DNA of 64,000 nucleotides, taken from assembly GCF_011305995.1 (NCBI RefSeq), contig NZ_CP049910.1, forward strand, positions 3,782,001 through 3,846,000, written 5' to 3'. Origin of the DNA: Diaphorobacter sp. HDW4A. GTDB taxonomy: Bacteria > Pseudomonadota > Gammaproteobacteria > Burkholderiales > Burkholderiaceae_C. Position numbers and translations under genes: made by a program. The notes beneath the pieces are model-generated. The model saw only the letters and a program-made list of their open reading frames with translations, did not search any database and was not told the DNA's origin. Shown here piece after piece: positions 1 through 8,973 of this stretch (position 1 is the first letter of the stretch; every line of letters begins with the position of its first letter).

Positions 1-702
1 GGGCAGTCGGTCGTGGTCGATGGGGTTGATCTGCACGAGCAGAATGTCGGATGCCTCGGTGCGGTAGATCAGCGGATAGATCGCAGGATTGCCGGAATAG
101 CCGCCATCCCAGTAGTGTTCTCCGTCGATCTCCACCGCCTTGAAGAGCATGGGCAGACAGGCCGAGGCCATGACCGCATCGGCGCTCAGGCGCTTGCCGT
201 TGAAGATCTCGCCACGCCCCGTGCGCACATTGGTCGCGCACACAAAGACCTGCTTGGCATTGGTCGCGCCGATGAGCTCGAAATCGACTTCCTTCTCGAG
301 CAGCTTGCGTAGCGGATTGATACCCAGCGGATTCATCTGGTAAGGCGAGAGCCACTGCGTGAGCATGTTCATGAACGCGCCAGCAGCTGGCATGGGAACG
401 CCCCAGAGCATGGTCGAGCCCATGGTGCCCACGCCCTCCCACAGACGCGTAAGCGTCTCACGGGCTTTCTGGGCACCGGCTTGTTGTCGTTCGTGAGGAT
501 CTTTGTGCTCACCCGCCGCCACGGCAAACCCGTGGGCCAACGCGACGGCATTCATCGCCCCCGCACTCGTGCCGCTCACGCCGTCGATGCGAATGCGTCC
601 ATCCTCGAGCAGGGCATCCAGCACGCCCCACGTGAACGCGCCATGTGAGCCACCACCTTGCAGTGCAAGGTTCAGCGTCTTGTGCCCTTGCTCGTCAAGC
701 AT
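1..702 (-). CDS. Patatin-like phospholipase (C-terminal end beyond window)
   Basis: Partial gene: 234 codons are visible and the frame runs off the left edge. The N-terminus reads [18 protein letters not shown]. It has the patatin oxyanion motif GGGSHGAF, the nucleophile elbow GTSAG (Ser of G-x-S-x-G), and the DGG motif (DGGYSG) that supplies the catalytic Asp. Patatin-family proteins are Ser-Asp dyad acyl hydrolases acting on phospholipids or other acyl esters; the substrate here is unknown. The ATG at 702 lies inside the end of the preceding membrane-protein gene (8-bp overlap), so the two are probably translationally coupled at the tail of the histidine cluster. No signal peptide is seen, so it is likely cytoplasmic or membrane-associated. 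Family assignment is firm; biological role is unknown. Confidence 0.9.
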   Translation of the reverse strand, partial: MLDEQGHKTLNLALQGGGSHGAFTWGVLDALLEDGRIRIDGVSGTSAGAMNAVALAHGFAVAAGEHKDPHERQQAGAQKARETLTRLWEGVGTMGSTMLWGVPMPAAGAFMNMLTQWLSPYQMNPLGINPLRKLLEKEVDFELIGATNAKQVFVCATNVRTGRGEIFNGKRLSADAVMASACLPMLFKAVEIDGEHYWDGGYSGNPAIYPLIYRTEASDILLVQINPIDHDRLP

Positions 703-1087
703 CGATGGCCTGCCCTTTGCTCATGGCCAGCATGCCGCGAATGATGCGATACAGGAACCACAGTGAAATGATGCCCCATGCAATCCAGCCCGGCACGAAG
801 AACAGCAGCCACAGCGGCGCAGTCACCACATACAGGATGCCTGCCCAGATGACCGAACGGATGCGCCACGAAAAGTGGCTCGCCTGCCAAGTGCCTTCGG
901 CGTCGCCGCGTTTGACGAGGTCGATCACCAGCGCCACCAGCAGAAGCAGCACGCTGACCTGCGCCGTCGGCAACACCGCCGCCACCGCCACGATCAGATG
1001 CAGGATGTAGCTGACCCAGCCCACCGCCTTGAGATTCTCAGCGCGCTGATTGGGTTCGATGTCGATGATGTCGTTGCGATTGTTCAA
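695..1087 (-). CDS. Small integral membrane protein downstream of hisE
   Basis: A 130-residue protein with about three hydrophobic segments, at roughly residues 25-40, 43-58 and 80-118 (the last long enough for two spans). The ends are short and polar, and there is no signal peptide or catalytic motif. It resembles the small conserved membrane proteins (DUF4870-like) found next to histidine genes in Burkholderiales, but I cannot name a function. The start overlaps the hisE stop by 4 bp (ATGA) and the stop overlaps the start of the patatin-like gene, so it is embedded in the operon. The real coding signal is strong: hydrophobic periodicity and tight coupling on both sides. Confidence 0.75.
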   Translation of the reverse strand: MNNRNDIIDIEPNQRAENLKAVGWVSYILHLIVAVAAVLPTAQVSVLLLLVALVIDLVKRGDAEGTWQASHFSWRIRSVIWAGILYVVTAPLWLLFFVPGWIAWGIISLWFLYRIIRGMLAMSKGQAIDA

Positions 1088-1497
1088 GTGGAACCTCCTT
1101 CATCAATGGCACGTTGATCCGCCTTGCGCGCGGCCTTTTCCTCCAGCCCGCTCAAGCCCACACGACGCTCCAACTCGGTGATCACGTCCGAAGGCTTGAG
1201 CCCGTAGTAGGACAGCGCCACCATGGAGTGGAACCACAGGTCCGCGACTTCATAGACCAGCTTGGACTTGTCTGCGCCGTGATCCACATCCTTGGCCGCC
1301 ATGACGACTTCCGTCGCCTCTTCGCCCACCTTCTTCAAGAACGCGTCGGGCCCCTTGGCGAACAGACGCGCCACATAGCTCTTGTCCGGATCACCGGCCT
1401 TGCGGCTCTCCAGCACCTCGGCCAGTCGGGCCAGGGAATCGTTGGAACTCAGATTTGCCTGCACTTGTGAGGAATTGCTCGTCATGGTGTCGCTCAT
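1084..1497 (-). CDS. hisE: Phosphoribosyl-ATP pyrophosphatase
   Basis: Second step of histidine synthesis: hydrolyses PR-ATP to PR-AMP and pyrophosphate. The 137-residue product has the all-alpha MazG-like HisE fold signature, including [25 protein letters not shown] and the acidic metal-binding segment [13 protein letters not shown] (only part of each helix is quoted here from residues about 40-95). It is a stand-alone HisE, not fused to HisI, which lies 11 bp upstream. The C-terminal end overlaps the next gene by 4 bp. The N-terminal 25 residues are Ser/Asn-rich, and an internal ATG (MTSN, residue 5) is a possible alternative start. Confidence 0.95.
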   Translation of the reverse strand: MSDTMTSNSSQVQANLSSNDSLARLAEVLESRKAGDPDKSYVARLFAKGPDAFLKKVGEEATEVVMAAKDVDHGADKSKLVYEVADLWFHSMVALSYYGLKPSDVITELERRVGLSGLEEKAARKADQRAIDEGGST

Positions 1498-1508
1498 TCA
1501 ATCATTTG

Positions 1509-1898
1509 TTATTTATAGATGGATTCGGGATCTTTCAAGACCGGATCCACCGGAGTCCAGCCTCCATCCTGCAAACGACTGTAAAAGCAGCTGTGACGTC
1601 CCGTGTGACAGGCGATGCCCGGCTCATGCCCCGTCTGGGTCACCTTGAGCAGAACGACATCGTTATCGCAGTCGATGCGGATGTCATGCACCGTCTGCAC
1701 ATGCCCCGACTCCTCGCCCTTGAACCACAGCTTGCTGCGCGAGCGGCTGAAATACACAGCACGGCCCAGCTCCGCGGTCTTCTCGAGCGCCTCGCGGTTC
1801 ATCCACGCGAACATCAGCACGTCGCCCGACGACGCCTCCTGCGCGATCACGGGCACGAGGCCCTGCGCATCCCATTTCACTTGATCTAGCCAGTTCAT
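1509..1898 (-). CDS. hisI: Phosphoribosyl-AMP cyclohydrolase
   Basis: Opens the adenine ring of PR-AMP, the third step of histidine synthesis, in the cytoplasm. At 129 residues it has the usual length of a stand-alone HisI. The conserved metal-binding elements are visible: the DCDNDVVLL segment (Asp/Cys ligands) and the Cys-rich [10 protein letters not shown] segment. The frame is open far upstream to 2177, but homology begins at MNWLDQVKW, so I place the start at the ATG at 1898. An ATG six codons earlier (MPHNSG) is the other candidate. HisF lies 127 bp upstream and HisE 11 bp downstream. Confidence 0.95.
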   Translation of the reverse strand: MNWLDQVKWDAQGLVPVIAQEASSGDVLMFAWMNREALEKTAELGRAVYFSRSRSKLWFKGEESGHVQTVHDIRIDCDNDVVLLKVTQTGHEPGIACHTGRHSCFYSRLQDGGWTPVDPVLKDPESIYK

Positions 1899-2025
1899 TC
1901 CCGAATTGTGAGGCATTCGCGCAATCGGCATTCGGCACGCGGAATTTTCTGTCTGAAAACCCGTCTTCTCGCTGACGAGGGCAATCAATGCCAAGCGCAC
2001 CAAAACGAGATTTGCGGGAATGCGT

Positions 2026-2805
2026 TTACAACCGCACCGGAATCCCGCGCTCCCGCATCCGTTCCTTGGCCTGTTGCACGGTGTATTCGCCGAAGTGAAA
2101 AATGCTCGCGGCGAGCACTGCATCCGCGCCGCCTTGCTGCACCCCATCGGCCAGATGGTCGATATTGCCCACACCACCCGAGGCGATCACCGGAATGCTC
2201 ACGGCGTCGGACACAGCGCGAGTAAGCGCCAGATCGAAGCCGGACTTGGTGCCGTCACGGTCCATGCTGGTGAGGAGGATTTCGCCTGCACCGCGCTGGG
2301 CCATTTCAGCGGCCCATTGGACGGCGTCGAGGCCGGTATTCTTGCGGCCGCCGTGGCTGTAGACGTCCCAGCCTTCGCCGCGTTCAATCACGTCCTGGCC
2401 CTGACGGCGTTTGGCGTCGATGGCGACGACGATGCATTGCGCGCCGTATCTGTCGCTCGCGGCATTGATCACGTTCGGGTCGGCAATCGCGGCGGAGTTG
2501 AAGCTGGTCTTGTCCGCGCCCGCGTTGAGCAGGCGGCGCACGTCGGCCACGGTGCGCACGCCGCCACCGACCGTGAGGGGAATGAAGACCTGGCTGGCGA
2601 CGGCTTCGATGATCGGCAGGATCAGGTCGCGGCCATCGCTGGTGGCTGTGATGTCGAGGAAGGTGAGTTCATCGGCACCCTGCGCGTTGTAGCGCGCGGC
2701 GATTTCCACCGGATCGCCTGCGTCGCGCAGTTCCACAAAGTTCACGCCTTTGACGACACGGCCGCCGGTGACGTCGAGGCAGGGAATGATGCGTTTTGCA
2801 AGCAC
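2026..2805 (-). CDS. hisF: Imidazole glycerol phosphate synthase, cyclase subunit
   Basis: A (beta/alpha)8 barrel of 259 residues beginning [15 protein letters not shown], where Asp11 of the family is the catalytic acid. The second catalytic Asp lies in the [15 protein letters not shown] segment, and the phosphate-binding loops GGGVRTVAD and ASGGVGN are present. It works with HisH, which supplies ammonia through the barrel, turning PRFAR into imidazole glycerol phosphate and AICAR. Unlike the common hisH-hisA-hisF order, here hisF is separated from hisA by galE and a mutarotase gene; the gap from the mutarotase stop is 88 bp. Confidence 0.97.
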   Translation of the reverse strand: MLAKRIIPCLDVTGGRVVKGVNFVELRDAGDPVEIAARYNAQGADELTFLDITATSDGRDLILPIIEAVASQVFIPLTVGGGVRTVADVRRLLNAGADKTSFNSAAIADPNVINAASDRYGAQCIVVAIDAKRRQGQDVIERGEGWDVYSHGGRKNTGLDAVQWAAEMAQRGAGEILLTSMDRDGTKSGFDLALTRAVSDAVSIPVIASGGVGNIDHLADGVQQGGADAVLAASIFHFGEYTVQQAKERMRERGIPVRL

Positions 2806-2893
2806 GGTGAGTTCTCCAGATCAGACTGACAAAATTTTGAAAAACCAAGGCGATATTTCAACAGATTCCCCCAGCGGGGAATCCGGCGCGAAT

Positions 2894-3781
2894 TCAATGT
2901 TCCGAGAGACGCTGCCGACCGCTCCAGCGCGCTCCAGGCTGCAGGGTCACGGGTTCGTCGACGCAGGCGGCTTCCACGCAGAGCATGGTGCGATGGCCGT
3001 CTTCGGGCATGTCCTTGAGCTGCGCACAGAGTGCGGCACCGGGGTTCCAGACGACGACGTTGCCCCAGCTGGCGCTGTTCTCCACAATGAGAGACGCGCC
3101 GCCCTGCAGATCTCGCAGGACCATGGGGCGTACAGGATGCCCCGACGAAGCGAACACGCTATCGTACTCGCCGTCAAAGCGGATCGCACCCTGCTGCACG
3201 GCGTGCAGATCGCGCACCGCGTCCCAACGCGCGAGGCCGTCGAGGCCTTCAAGACAGAGCTGAGCGATGTCGTTCACCCGCAGGTAGCTGTGCAGCGCGC
3301 CGGTGAAGCTGAAGGCATCGCTGCCGGTGTTGTGCAGATCGAGTGTCATGCACAGACTGCCCTTGGAGAGCTTCACAAAAAGGCGGGACTCAAAGCCGTG
3401 CGGCCACCAAGCGCGTGTCTGTGGGTCGTCCTTCAGCAGAAAGACGGCCTGTGCGTGGTCGCCCGTCTCACTCTGATGAGACGATTCGAGAACCCATGGC
3501 AGATTGCGCGCAAAGCCATGCTTAACGAGTGGGCCGCGCTGGTTGAATTGCGGAAAGCAGATCGGCACGCCGCCGCGCACAGCGGACTGGCCGTCCCAGA
3601 CCGCACGCGGGCTCAGGAAAAAATGCTCGCCTTGCGCCGCTGTACTCCACGAGATGACCTGCGCACCCTGCAGCGTGATGAGAGCAGTGTCGCCATTGGC
3701 CAGCGACAGGCGCATAACGGGTTGGCCGTTGAAGGTCTCGTGCCGGACGGCTCCAGAGGCTGCTGCGGACTCGCTGCTCAT
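2894..3781 (-). CDS. D-hexose-6-phosphate mutarotase (YeaD-like aldose 1-epimerase family)
   Basis: The 295-residue protein belongs to the aldose-1-epimerase superfamily, YeaD subgroup. It has the PICFPQFNQRG segment with the HGFAR motif following, the GALHSYLRV histidine region, and the VVWNPG motif near residue 240. These proteins interconvert anomers of glucose-6-phosphate and related sugars. Its start (ATG at 3781) overlaps the galE stop by one base as TGATG, a translational-coupling arrangement, so it is co-expressed with galE inside the histidine cluster. The open frame continues upstream to 3895, but that part is a galE shadow. Substrate specificity cannot be read from sequence. Confidence 0.88.
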   Translation of the reverse strand: MSSESAAASGAVRHETFNGQPVMRLSLANGDTALITLQGAQVISWSTAAQGEHFFLSPRAVWDGQSAVRGGVPICFPQFNQRGPLVKHGFARNLPWVLESSHQSETGDHAQAVFLLKDDPQTRAWWPHGFESRLFVKLSKGSLCMTLDLHNTGSDAFSFTGALHSYLRVNDIAQLCLEGLDGLARWDAVRDLHAVQQGAIRFDGEYDSVFASSGHPVRPMVLRDLQGGASLIVENSASWGNVVVWNPGAALCAQLKDMPEDGHRTMLCVEAACVDEPVTLQPGARWSGRQRLSEH

Positions 3782-4788
3782 CACAGGCGGCGCGCTTCGC
3801 CGTTCTGCCAGCGCCAGACATCGGCGCACATCTGGTCGATGTTGCGGCTGGTCTTCCAGCCGAGCAGGCGCACGGCGGTGTCGGGATCGGCCCAATACGC
3901 AGCCACGTCACCGGGGCGGCGATCAACGATGCGATACGGCACGGGCACGCCGCTCGCGCGCTCGAAGGCCTTGACCATCTGCAGCACCGACACGGGCTCG
4001 CCCGTGCCTAGGTTCACCGTCAGCAGGCCCGGGTGGTCCTGCAGATAACGCAGCGCGGCGACATGGCCTTCGGCCAGATCGCTCACATGGATGTAGTCGC
4101 GCACGCCGGTGCCATCCGCAGTGACGTAGTCGCCGCCAAAGATGCTGAGCTCCTTGCGCGTGCCGGCTGCCACCTGCGCCACATAGGGCATGAGGTTGTT
4201 GGGCACGTCCTGTGGGTCTTCGCCGATCAGGCCGCTTGCGTGCGCGCCCACCGGGTTGAAGTAGCGCAGGCGCGCGAGGCGCCATTGACCGGGCTCGGAA
4301 TGGTCGAGATCGGCCATGATCTGCTCGGCCATGAGCTTTGTGCGGCCGTAAGGATTGGTCGGATGCAGCGCGGCGTCCTCGCGGATGGGCGAACCGGCGG
4401 GGTCGCCGTAGACCGTGGCCGACGACGAGAACACCATGGTGCGCACACCCGCCTCGCGCATCGCGGCCAGCAGCGTAACGGTGCCCGCCACATTGGTGTC
4501 GTAGTACTTGAGCGGATCGGCCACCGATTCACCCACGGCCTTGAGGCCAGCGAAGTGAATCACCGCCGTGATGCCATGCTCGCGCAGCACGCGCGCCACC
4601 AGTGCGCCGTCGCGCACGTCACCTTCGATGAAGGTCGGCTGCTGGCCGGTGATGCGCGACAAGCGCTCGAGCACCGAGGGCTTGCTGTTGCAGAAATTGT
4701 CGAGCACAACATAGGGCAGGCCCTGCTCGGCGAGTGCCGCGCAAGTATGCGAACCGATGAATCCGGCTCCGCCGGTCACGAGGATCAT
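3781..4788 (-). CDS. galE: UDP-glucose 4-epimerase
   Basis: Interconverts UDP-glucose and UDP-galactose, supplying galactose for cell-surface glycans. The 335-residue length matches the family (338 in E. coli). Seen directly are the N-terminal NAD-binding TGGAGFIGSH, the catalytic Ser region FSSSATVYGDP, the YxxxK motif (YGRTK), and the substrate loop RYFNPVGAHASG with NNLMPYV. The start at 4788 overlaps the hisA stop by one base (TGATG), and the stop overlaps the mutarotase start the same way. The gene is therefore wedged, fully coupled, between hisA and hisF. Base composition does not look foreign. Confidence 0.96.
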   Translation of the reverse strand: MILVTGGAGFIGSHTCAALAEQGLPYVVLDNFCNSKPSVLERLSRITGQQPTFIEGDVRDGALVARVLREHGITAVIHFAGLKAVGESVADPLKYYDTNVAGTVTLLAAMREAGVRTMVFSSSATVYGDPAGSPIREDAALHPTNPYGRTKLMAEQIMADLDHSEPGQWRLARLRYFNPVGAHASGLIGEDPQDVPNNLMPYVAQVAAGTRKELSIFGGDYVTADGTGVRDYIHVSDLAEGHVAALRYLQDHPGLLTVNLGTGEPVSVLQMVKAFERASGVPVPYRIVDRRPGDVAAYWADPDTAVRLLGWKTSRNIDQMCADVWRWQNGEARRL

Positions 4789-5528
4789 CAGGCGGACAAC
4801 TCGTCGGCACGGTCCTGGGCGGCCGCGAAATCGAGATCGCCGCTGTAGATGGCGCGGCCGCAGATCACACCTTCGACGCCTTCGCGCTCCACTGCGCAGA
4901 GCTGTTCGATGTCGGCCATGCCGGCCAGACCGCCCGAGGCGATCACGGGAATGGTCAGCGCCTGAGCGAGCTTGACGGTGGCATCGATGTTGATGCCCGA
5001 GAGCATGCCGTCTCGGCCGATATCGGTGTAGATGATGGACTCGACGCCCCAATCCTGGTATTTCTTGGCGAGATCGACAACTTCGTGGCCTGTGAGTTTG
5101 CTCCAGCCGTCGGTGGCGACCTTGCCATCCTTGGCGTCGAGGCCGACGATGATGTGGCCGCCGAAGGTACTGCAGGCATCCTTCAGGAAGCCGGGGTTCT
5201 TCACCGCAGCCGTACCGATGATGATGTAGCGCATGCCGGCGTCGATGAAAGTCTCGATGGTGTCCAGGTCGCGAATGCCGCCACCGAGCTGCACAGGAAT
5301 CTCGCTGCCGACTTCTTTCAGGATGGCCTTGATGGCGCCCATATTCTTGGGCTGGCCAGCAAAGGCTCCGTTCAGGTCCACCAAATGCAGACGTCGTGCA
5401 CCGGCGTCCGCCCAGCGGCGCGCGATGGCGGCGGGGTCTTCACCAAAAATCGTGGATTGGTCCATGTCGCCTTGCTTGAGGCGCACGCAGTGACCGTCCT
5501 TGAGGTCGATGGCAGGAATGAGCAGCAT
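4788..5528 (-). CDS. hisA: ProFAR isomerase (phosphoribosylformimino-AICAR ribotide isomerase)
   Basis: Fourth histidine-pathway isomerase, a (beta/alpha)8 barrel homologous to HisF. The 246 residues start [12 protein letters not shown], with the catalytic Asp in AIDLKDG. The second Asp is in the [12 protein letters not shown] segment, and the phosphate-binding loops are GGGIRD and ASGGLAG. It lies 62 bp after hisH, and its stop codon overlaps the galE start by one base. Confidence 0.97.
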   Translation of the reverse strand: MLLIPAIDLKDGHCVRLKQGDMDQSTIFGEDPAAIARRWADAGARRLHLVDLNGAFAGQPKNMGAIKAILKEVGSEIPVQLGGGIRDLDTIETFIDAGMRYIIIGTAAVKNPGFLKDACSTFGGHIIVGLDAKDGKVATDGWSKLTGHEVVDLAKKYQDWGVESIIYTDIGRDGMLSGINIDATVKLAQALTIPVIASGGLAGMADIEQLCAVEREGVEGVICGRAIYSGDLDFAAAQDRADELSA

Positions 5529-5590
5529 GATCGTAAACGGGAGAGGGGCGAATCAAAAAATGGAAGGTCGGCCCAACCAAGGTGGATGAA

Positions 5591-6259
5591 TCAGGGCTTC
5601 CAGTGAAGGAAATTGCGAAACAACGCCAAACCATGCTCGGAGCTTTTTTCCGGATGGAATTGCGTGGCGAAAATATTATCGCGTGCGATGGCCGATGCAA
5701 AGTACGCACCGTAATCGGCTTCACCGGCGACATGGTCGGTACGGTCAGGCTTGGCATAGAAGCTGTGCACGAAATAATAGAAGCTGTCGTCCGGAATGCC
5801 GTGCCACAGCGGGTGAACTGCACCGCCATGCGGCACTTGGCGCACGCGGTTCCAGCCCATCTGCGGGACCTTGAAACGGCTGCCGTCGGCCTGTTTGCGG
5901 CCTTCGAGATCAAACTTGACCACGTTGCCGGGGATTAAGCCGAGACCGGGCGTGTCGCCCTCGGTGCTGTGGTCCAGCAGCATCTGCATGCCGACGCACA
6001 CACCGAAAAGCGGCTTGTTCGCTGCGGCTTCCAGCACGCTGTCCTGCAGACCGGATTCGCGCAGCTCGCGCATGCAGTCGCGCATGGCGCCCTGCCCCGG
6101 CAGCACCACGCGCTCGGCGGCGCGCACCTGCTCAGGGTTGGAGGTGACGACAACGGTCCAACCACTGCCGTCGGCTGCGGCCAGCACGGCTTGCGACACA
6201 GAGCGCAGATTGCCCATGCCGTAGTCCACGACCGCGACGGTTTTAGATTCACTGCTCAT
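5591..6259 (-). CDS. hisH: Imidazole glycerol phosphate synthase, glutamine amidotransferase subunit
   Basis: Class I glutamine amidotransferase that feeds ammonia to HisF. The 222-residue protein has [11 protein letters not shown] at the N-terminus, the nucleophile elbow [11 protein letters not shown] (catalytic Cys), and the His-x-Glu pair in ATQFHPEKS. The N-terminal MSSESKT extension is short. It lies 43 bp downstream of hisB. The marC-like gene that often sits between hisB and hisH in relatives is absent. Confidence 0.97.
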   Translation of the reverse strand: MSSESKTVAVVDYGMGNLRSVSQAVLAAADGSGWTVVVTSNPEQVRAAERVVLPGQGAMRDCMRELRESGLQDSVLEAAANKPLFGVCVGMQMLLDHSTEGDTPGLGLIPGNVVKFDLEGRKQADGSRFKVPQMGWNRVRQVPHGGAVHPLWHGIPDDSFYYFVHSFYAKPDRTDHVAGEADYGAYFASAIARDNIFATQFHPEKSSEHGLALFRNFLHWKP

Positions 6260-6302
6260 AGTTGCTTGGCACCCATGGATTCGGCGGATTCATTCGGCAG
6301 GA

Positions 6303-6938
6303 TTACAAGGAGCCCTTGGTGGACGGAATCATGCCAGCGGAGCGCGGATCGCGCTCGAGCGCATCACGCAACGCGCGGGCAAAGGCCTTGAACACGGTCT
6401 CGCACTGGTGGTGGGCGTTGATGCCCTTGATGTTGTCGATGTGCAGCGTCACGCCCGCATGGTTCACGAAGCCCTGGAAGAACTCGTAGGTGAGCTGGGT
6501 GTCAAAGCCGCCGATGCTGCCGGCCGTAAACGGAATGTGCAGGTGCAGGCCGGGGCGTCCCGAAAAGTCCACCACCACGCGGGACAGCGCTTCATCGAGC
6601 GGCACGTAAGCGTGGCCGTAGCGGCGGATGCCCTTCTTGTCGCCCACCGCGCGCGCGAACGCCTGACCGATGGTAATGCCCACGTCTTCCACCGTGTGGT
6701 GGCCGTCGATGTGCAGGTCGCCGTCACAGTCGATCTGCAGGTCGATCAGGCCGTGGCGCGCGATCTGCTCGAGCATGTGGTCGAAGAAACCGATGCCCGT
6801 GGCGATGCGTGATGCGCCCGTGCCATCGAGGTTCACACGCACCTTGATGCGGGTTTCCGCCGTGTTGCGGGAGACTTCAGCGACGCGGTCGGCATTGGCA
6901 TCGACCGCAGGTGTGGAGGGTACAAGAGATGATGTCAT
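6303..6938 (-). CDS. hisB: Imidazoleglycerol-phosphate dehydratase
   Basis: Dehydrates IGP to imidazole acetol phosphate. At 211 residues it is the monofunctional form, without the N-terminal histidinol phosphatase domain of the E. coli fusion. Duplicated metal-binding motifs are visible: FFDHMLEQ and [11 protein letters not shown] in the first half, DLSGRPGL-like (VDFSGRPGL) and [22 protein letters not shown] in the second. The ATG at 6938 overlaps the hisC stop (ATGA); the longer open frame upstream is a hisC shadow. The first 25 residues before homology are variable. Confidence 0.97.
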   Translation of the reverse strand: MTSSLVPSTPAVDANADRVAEVSRNTAETRIKVRVNLDGTGASRIATGIGFFDHMLEQIARHGLIDLQIDCDGDLHIDGHHTVEDVGITIGQAFARAVGDKKGIRRYGHAYVPLDEALSRVVVDFSGRPGLHLHIPFTAGSIGGFDTQLTYEFFQGFVNHAGVTLHIDNIKGINAHHQCETVFKAFARALRDALERDPRSAGMIPSTKGSL

Positions 6939-8056
6939 AGGGAAGCCTGGAGCGCGGCGAGCATCTGGGCGTTGTCGGAGGCATTTCCGACAGTCAGACG
7001 CAGGCAGTTGGCCAGCAATGGGTGCATTGTAGAAACGTTTTTGATCAGCACTTTTCGTGCCTTCATGCCATCGTAGGTCTTTGCGGCATCCGGAACGCGG
7101 ATCAGCACCATGTTGGCCTCGCTGTCCCACACCTTTTCAATACCGGAAATCGCCTGCAGATCGGCAATCAGCTTGGCTCGTTCGGTGCGGATTTCAAGGG
7201 CCTGCGCGGCGAACACCTCGGCATGTTCGAGCGCGAAGATCGCGGCCTCGCAGTTGAGCACGCTCACGTTGTAGGGCGGGCGCACCTTGTCGATCTCGCT
7301 GACGATGGCCTCGGGGCCGATGAGGTAGCCCAGACGCACACCGGCAAGGCCGAATTTGCTGAGCGTGCGCATCAGCAGCACATGGCCGTTGCGCTCGGGC
7401 TCGGCCTTCATGCGCGAGAGCCAACTGCGGCTTGCAAACGGCTGGTAGGCCTCGTCCATCACCACGAAACCGCCCTGTTCACCTACGGCGTCAACGACAG
7501 CCTGCACCGACTCCTCGCTCCACAGCGTCGCGGTCGGGTTGTTCGGGTAGGCCAGATAGGTAATCGCCGGTTGGTGCTCGGCAATCGCGGCCAGCATCGC
7601 GGGCACGTCGAGCTCGAAGTCGGCGTTCAGCGACACGTTCACGAAGTCAAGCCCCTGCAACTGCGCACTCATCGGGTACATCACGAAGCCCGGCATCGGC
7701 GCGAGCAGCTTGGCGCGGCCGCCCGCGTGCGGCTGGGCACAGGCCAGCGCCATCAGGTTGATGATCTCGTCCGAGCCATTGCCGAGCAGAATCTCGCTGC
7801 CCTCGGGCGCATCGGCGTATTTCGCAAGCGCAGCCTTGAGGTCGTTCTGGCGCGCACCGGGATAGCGGTTGAGTTCCTGCGCGCCGAGGCGCTTGCCAAG
7901 CTCGGCCTGCAGATGCGCGGGCAGGCTGAACGGGTTCTCCATCGCATCCATCTTGAGGTAGCCCACCGAAGCCTGCACCTTGTATGCGTGCATGGCGCGC
8001 ACGTCAGGACGGATGCGATCAAGTGCTTTGGATTGGGGTGCGGACAAGGTGGTCAT
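6935..8056 (-). CDS. hisC: Histidinol-phosphate aminotransferase
   Basis: PLP-dependent fold-type I transaminase converting imidazole acetol phosphate and glutamate to histidinol phosphate. The 373-residue protein contains NENPF-like [16 protein letters not shown], the MDEAYQPF aspartate, and the PLP-lysine motif [15 protein letters not shown]. The chosen ATG (MTTLSAPQ) at 8056 gives the family length. The frame is open further up to 8197 but would run into the end of the toxin gene. No clear promoter is visible in the 109 bp between vapC and hisC, so transcription may come from upstream. Confidence 0.96.
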   Translation of the reverse strand: MTTLSAPQSKALDRIRPDVRAMHAYKVQASVGYLKMDAMENPFSLPAHLQAELGKRLGAQELNRYPGARQNDLKAALAKYADAPEGSEILLGNGSDEIINLMALACAQPHAGGRAKLLAPMPGFVMYPMSAQLQGLDFVNVSLNADFELDVPAMLAAIAEHQPAITYLAYPNNPTATLWSEESVQAVVDAVGEQGGFVVMDEAYQPFASRSWLSRMKAEPERNGHVLLMRTLSKFGLAGVRLGYLIGPEAIVSEIDKVRPPYNVSVLNCEAAIFALEHAEVFAAQALEIRTERAKLIADLQAISGIEKVWDSEANMVLIRVPDAAKTYDGMKARKVLIKNVSTMHPLLANCLRLTVGNASDNAQMLAALQASL

Positions 8057-8165
8057 GATGAGATTCTTCGTCTGGTTCGTCGTCGTGAAGGCGAATGGAG
8101 GGAGTGAAAAGCAAGAAAAAGAAAGGAAACCTGCGGCGGAAGGTCGATGAGAGCGCGTTCTTCGT

Positions 8166-8606
8166 TCAGCCCGCTGCGTCGCCCGGCGCCGTTGCATGCT
8201 GCGGATGCACCATGGTCACGCCGCCGAACTGCGTACCATGCGGCAGATGCAAAGTCAGCATCTGATCGCAGCCGCTGTGCTGCGCACAGGCGACCGCAAG
8301 GCAGTCGCCAAATGCCAATTGATGCCGCGCCTGCACGGCCCACGCGGTCTCGAGTGTGGCGGCGTCGGTCTTCCAGGGATTCCAGGTCTGATAGCGGCGA
8401 ATCGCGGCGCGCGCGTCGCCTTGGGACAGTGGCTCGGACGCAGAAGTGACCTGATCGTAGAACTCGCACAACGCCTGGCTGCCGGTGCGGCCGCTGCGCG
8501 TCTTCCAGAGCGCATTGAGCCAAGCGAGCGTGGCGGCGTACAGTTCGGCCTGCCCCACATCCTCGGCGGCGATCAGCACGGAGGTATCGACGAACACCGG
8601 GTTCAT
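8166..8606 (-). CDS. PIN-domain ribonuclease toxin (VapC-like)
   Basis: A 146-residue PIN-domain protein: N-terminal FVDTSVLIAAED (first acidic residue), a central Glu in ALCEFYDQV, and C-terminal FGDCLAVACAQ (further acidic residue). The core ends near residue 125, followed by a short TMVHPQHATAPGD tail. PIN toxins are Mg-dependent RNases, often cutting tRNA or rRNA. The start overlaps the upstream antitoxin stop by 4 bp (ATGA), the normal toxin-antitoxin layout. It sits immediately upstream of hisC. Confidence 0.88.
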   Translation of the reverse strand: MNPVFVDTSVLIAAEDVGQAELYAATLAWLNALWKTRSGRTGSQALCEFYDQVTSASEPLSQGDARAAIRRYQTWNPWKTDAATLETAWAVQARHQLAFGDCLAVACAQHSGCDQMLTLHLPHGTQFGGVTMVHPQHATAPGDAAG

Positions 8607-8860
8607 GATTCGACGTCCTTCGATGCGGGCGTGCGTTCCAGATCAGGTGTGCGGGCGGAGCCCACCGCATCGGCGGAGGCATGCCAGCTGCGCTCATCCG
8701 TGCGCCATGCGAGATAGGCGCGCTCGTAGGCGTCCTCGCGGCGCTGCATTTCGGCCATGAAGTCTCCCACCATGCGCGACACGCTGGTGCCACGGCGTGC
8801 AGCCTCGATGCGGGCCCATTCGAGCACGTCGTCTTCCACAGTGATGGTGAGATTTTTCAC
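8603..8860 (-). CDS. Ribbon-helix-helix-type antitoxin (VapB-like)
   Basis: An 85-residue protein starting at a GTG (position 8860) with KNLTITVEDDVLEWARIEAA. The pattern of a beta-strand followed by two helices (RRGTSVSRMVGDFM) is typical of RHH antitoxins. The C-terminal half is polar and charged, consistent with a flexible toxin-neutralising tail. The start choice rests on the RHH domain: the frame is open to 8956, but the upstream part runs through the operator and terminator DNA. Two palindromes just upstream are likely its binding sites. No strong Shine-Dalgarno is seen. Confidence 0.82.
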   Translation of the reverse strand: MKNLTITVEDDVLEWARIEAARRGTSVSRMVGDFMAEMQRREDAYERAYLAWRTDERSWHASADAVGSARTPDLERTPASKDVES

Positions 8861-8872
8861 GGAGACCAGTTT

Positions 8873-8887
8873 ACACGAAATTCGTGT
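8873..8887. promoter_or_regulatory. Operator palindrome 1 of toxin-antitoxin promoter
   Basis: Perfect 15-bp palindrome ACACGAA-A-TTCGTGT, 13 bp upstream of the antitoxin GTG. It is identical to a second copy at 8889-8903, with centres 16 bp apart. RHH antitoxins commonly autorepress by binding tandem palindromes, so this is inferred to be the autoregulatory operator. Confidence 0.75.
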
Positions 8888-8888
8888 A

Positions 8889-8903
8889 ACACGAAATTCG
8901 TGT
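8889..8903. promoter_or_regulatory. Operator palindrome 2 of toxin-antitoxin promoter
   Basis: Second perfect copy of ACACGAA-A-TTCGTGT, separated from the first by a single base. A TATACT hexamer (minus strand, 8915-8920) lies just upstream and could be the -10 box. A bound repressor would then cover the start site. No good -35 is visible. Confidence 0.75.
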
Positions 8904-8919
8904 GATTTGATCCGAGTAT

Positions 8920-8953
8920 AAAAAGCCGAATCGGCCCCTGGGCGGATTCGGCT
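8920..8953 (-). terminator. Rho-independent terminator after the lipoprotein gene
   Basis: Stem AGCCGAATC/GATTCGGCT (8924-8932 with 8945-8953), extended by G-C pairs in the loop and followed on the minus strand by TTTTTA. It lies 20 bp past the lipoprotein stop and directly abuts the antitoxin promoter. It should cut transcription coming from hisG-hisD. Confidence 0.8.
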
Positions 8954-8973
8954 CATTCCATCGACAAACGCAC

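Noticed and set aside
2750..4048. Long plus-strand open frame (432 codons) opposite the mutarotase and galE genes
   Set aside because: It is the antisense shadow of two well-supported minus-strand genes in GC-rich DNA, where long spurious frames are common. Its composition shows no protein family.
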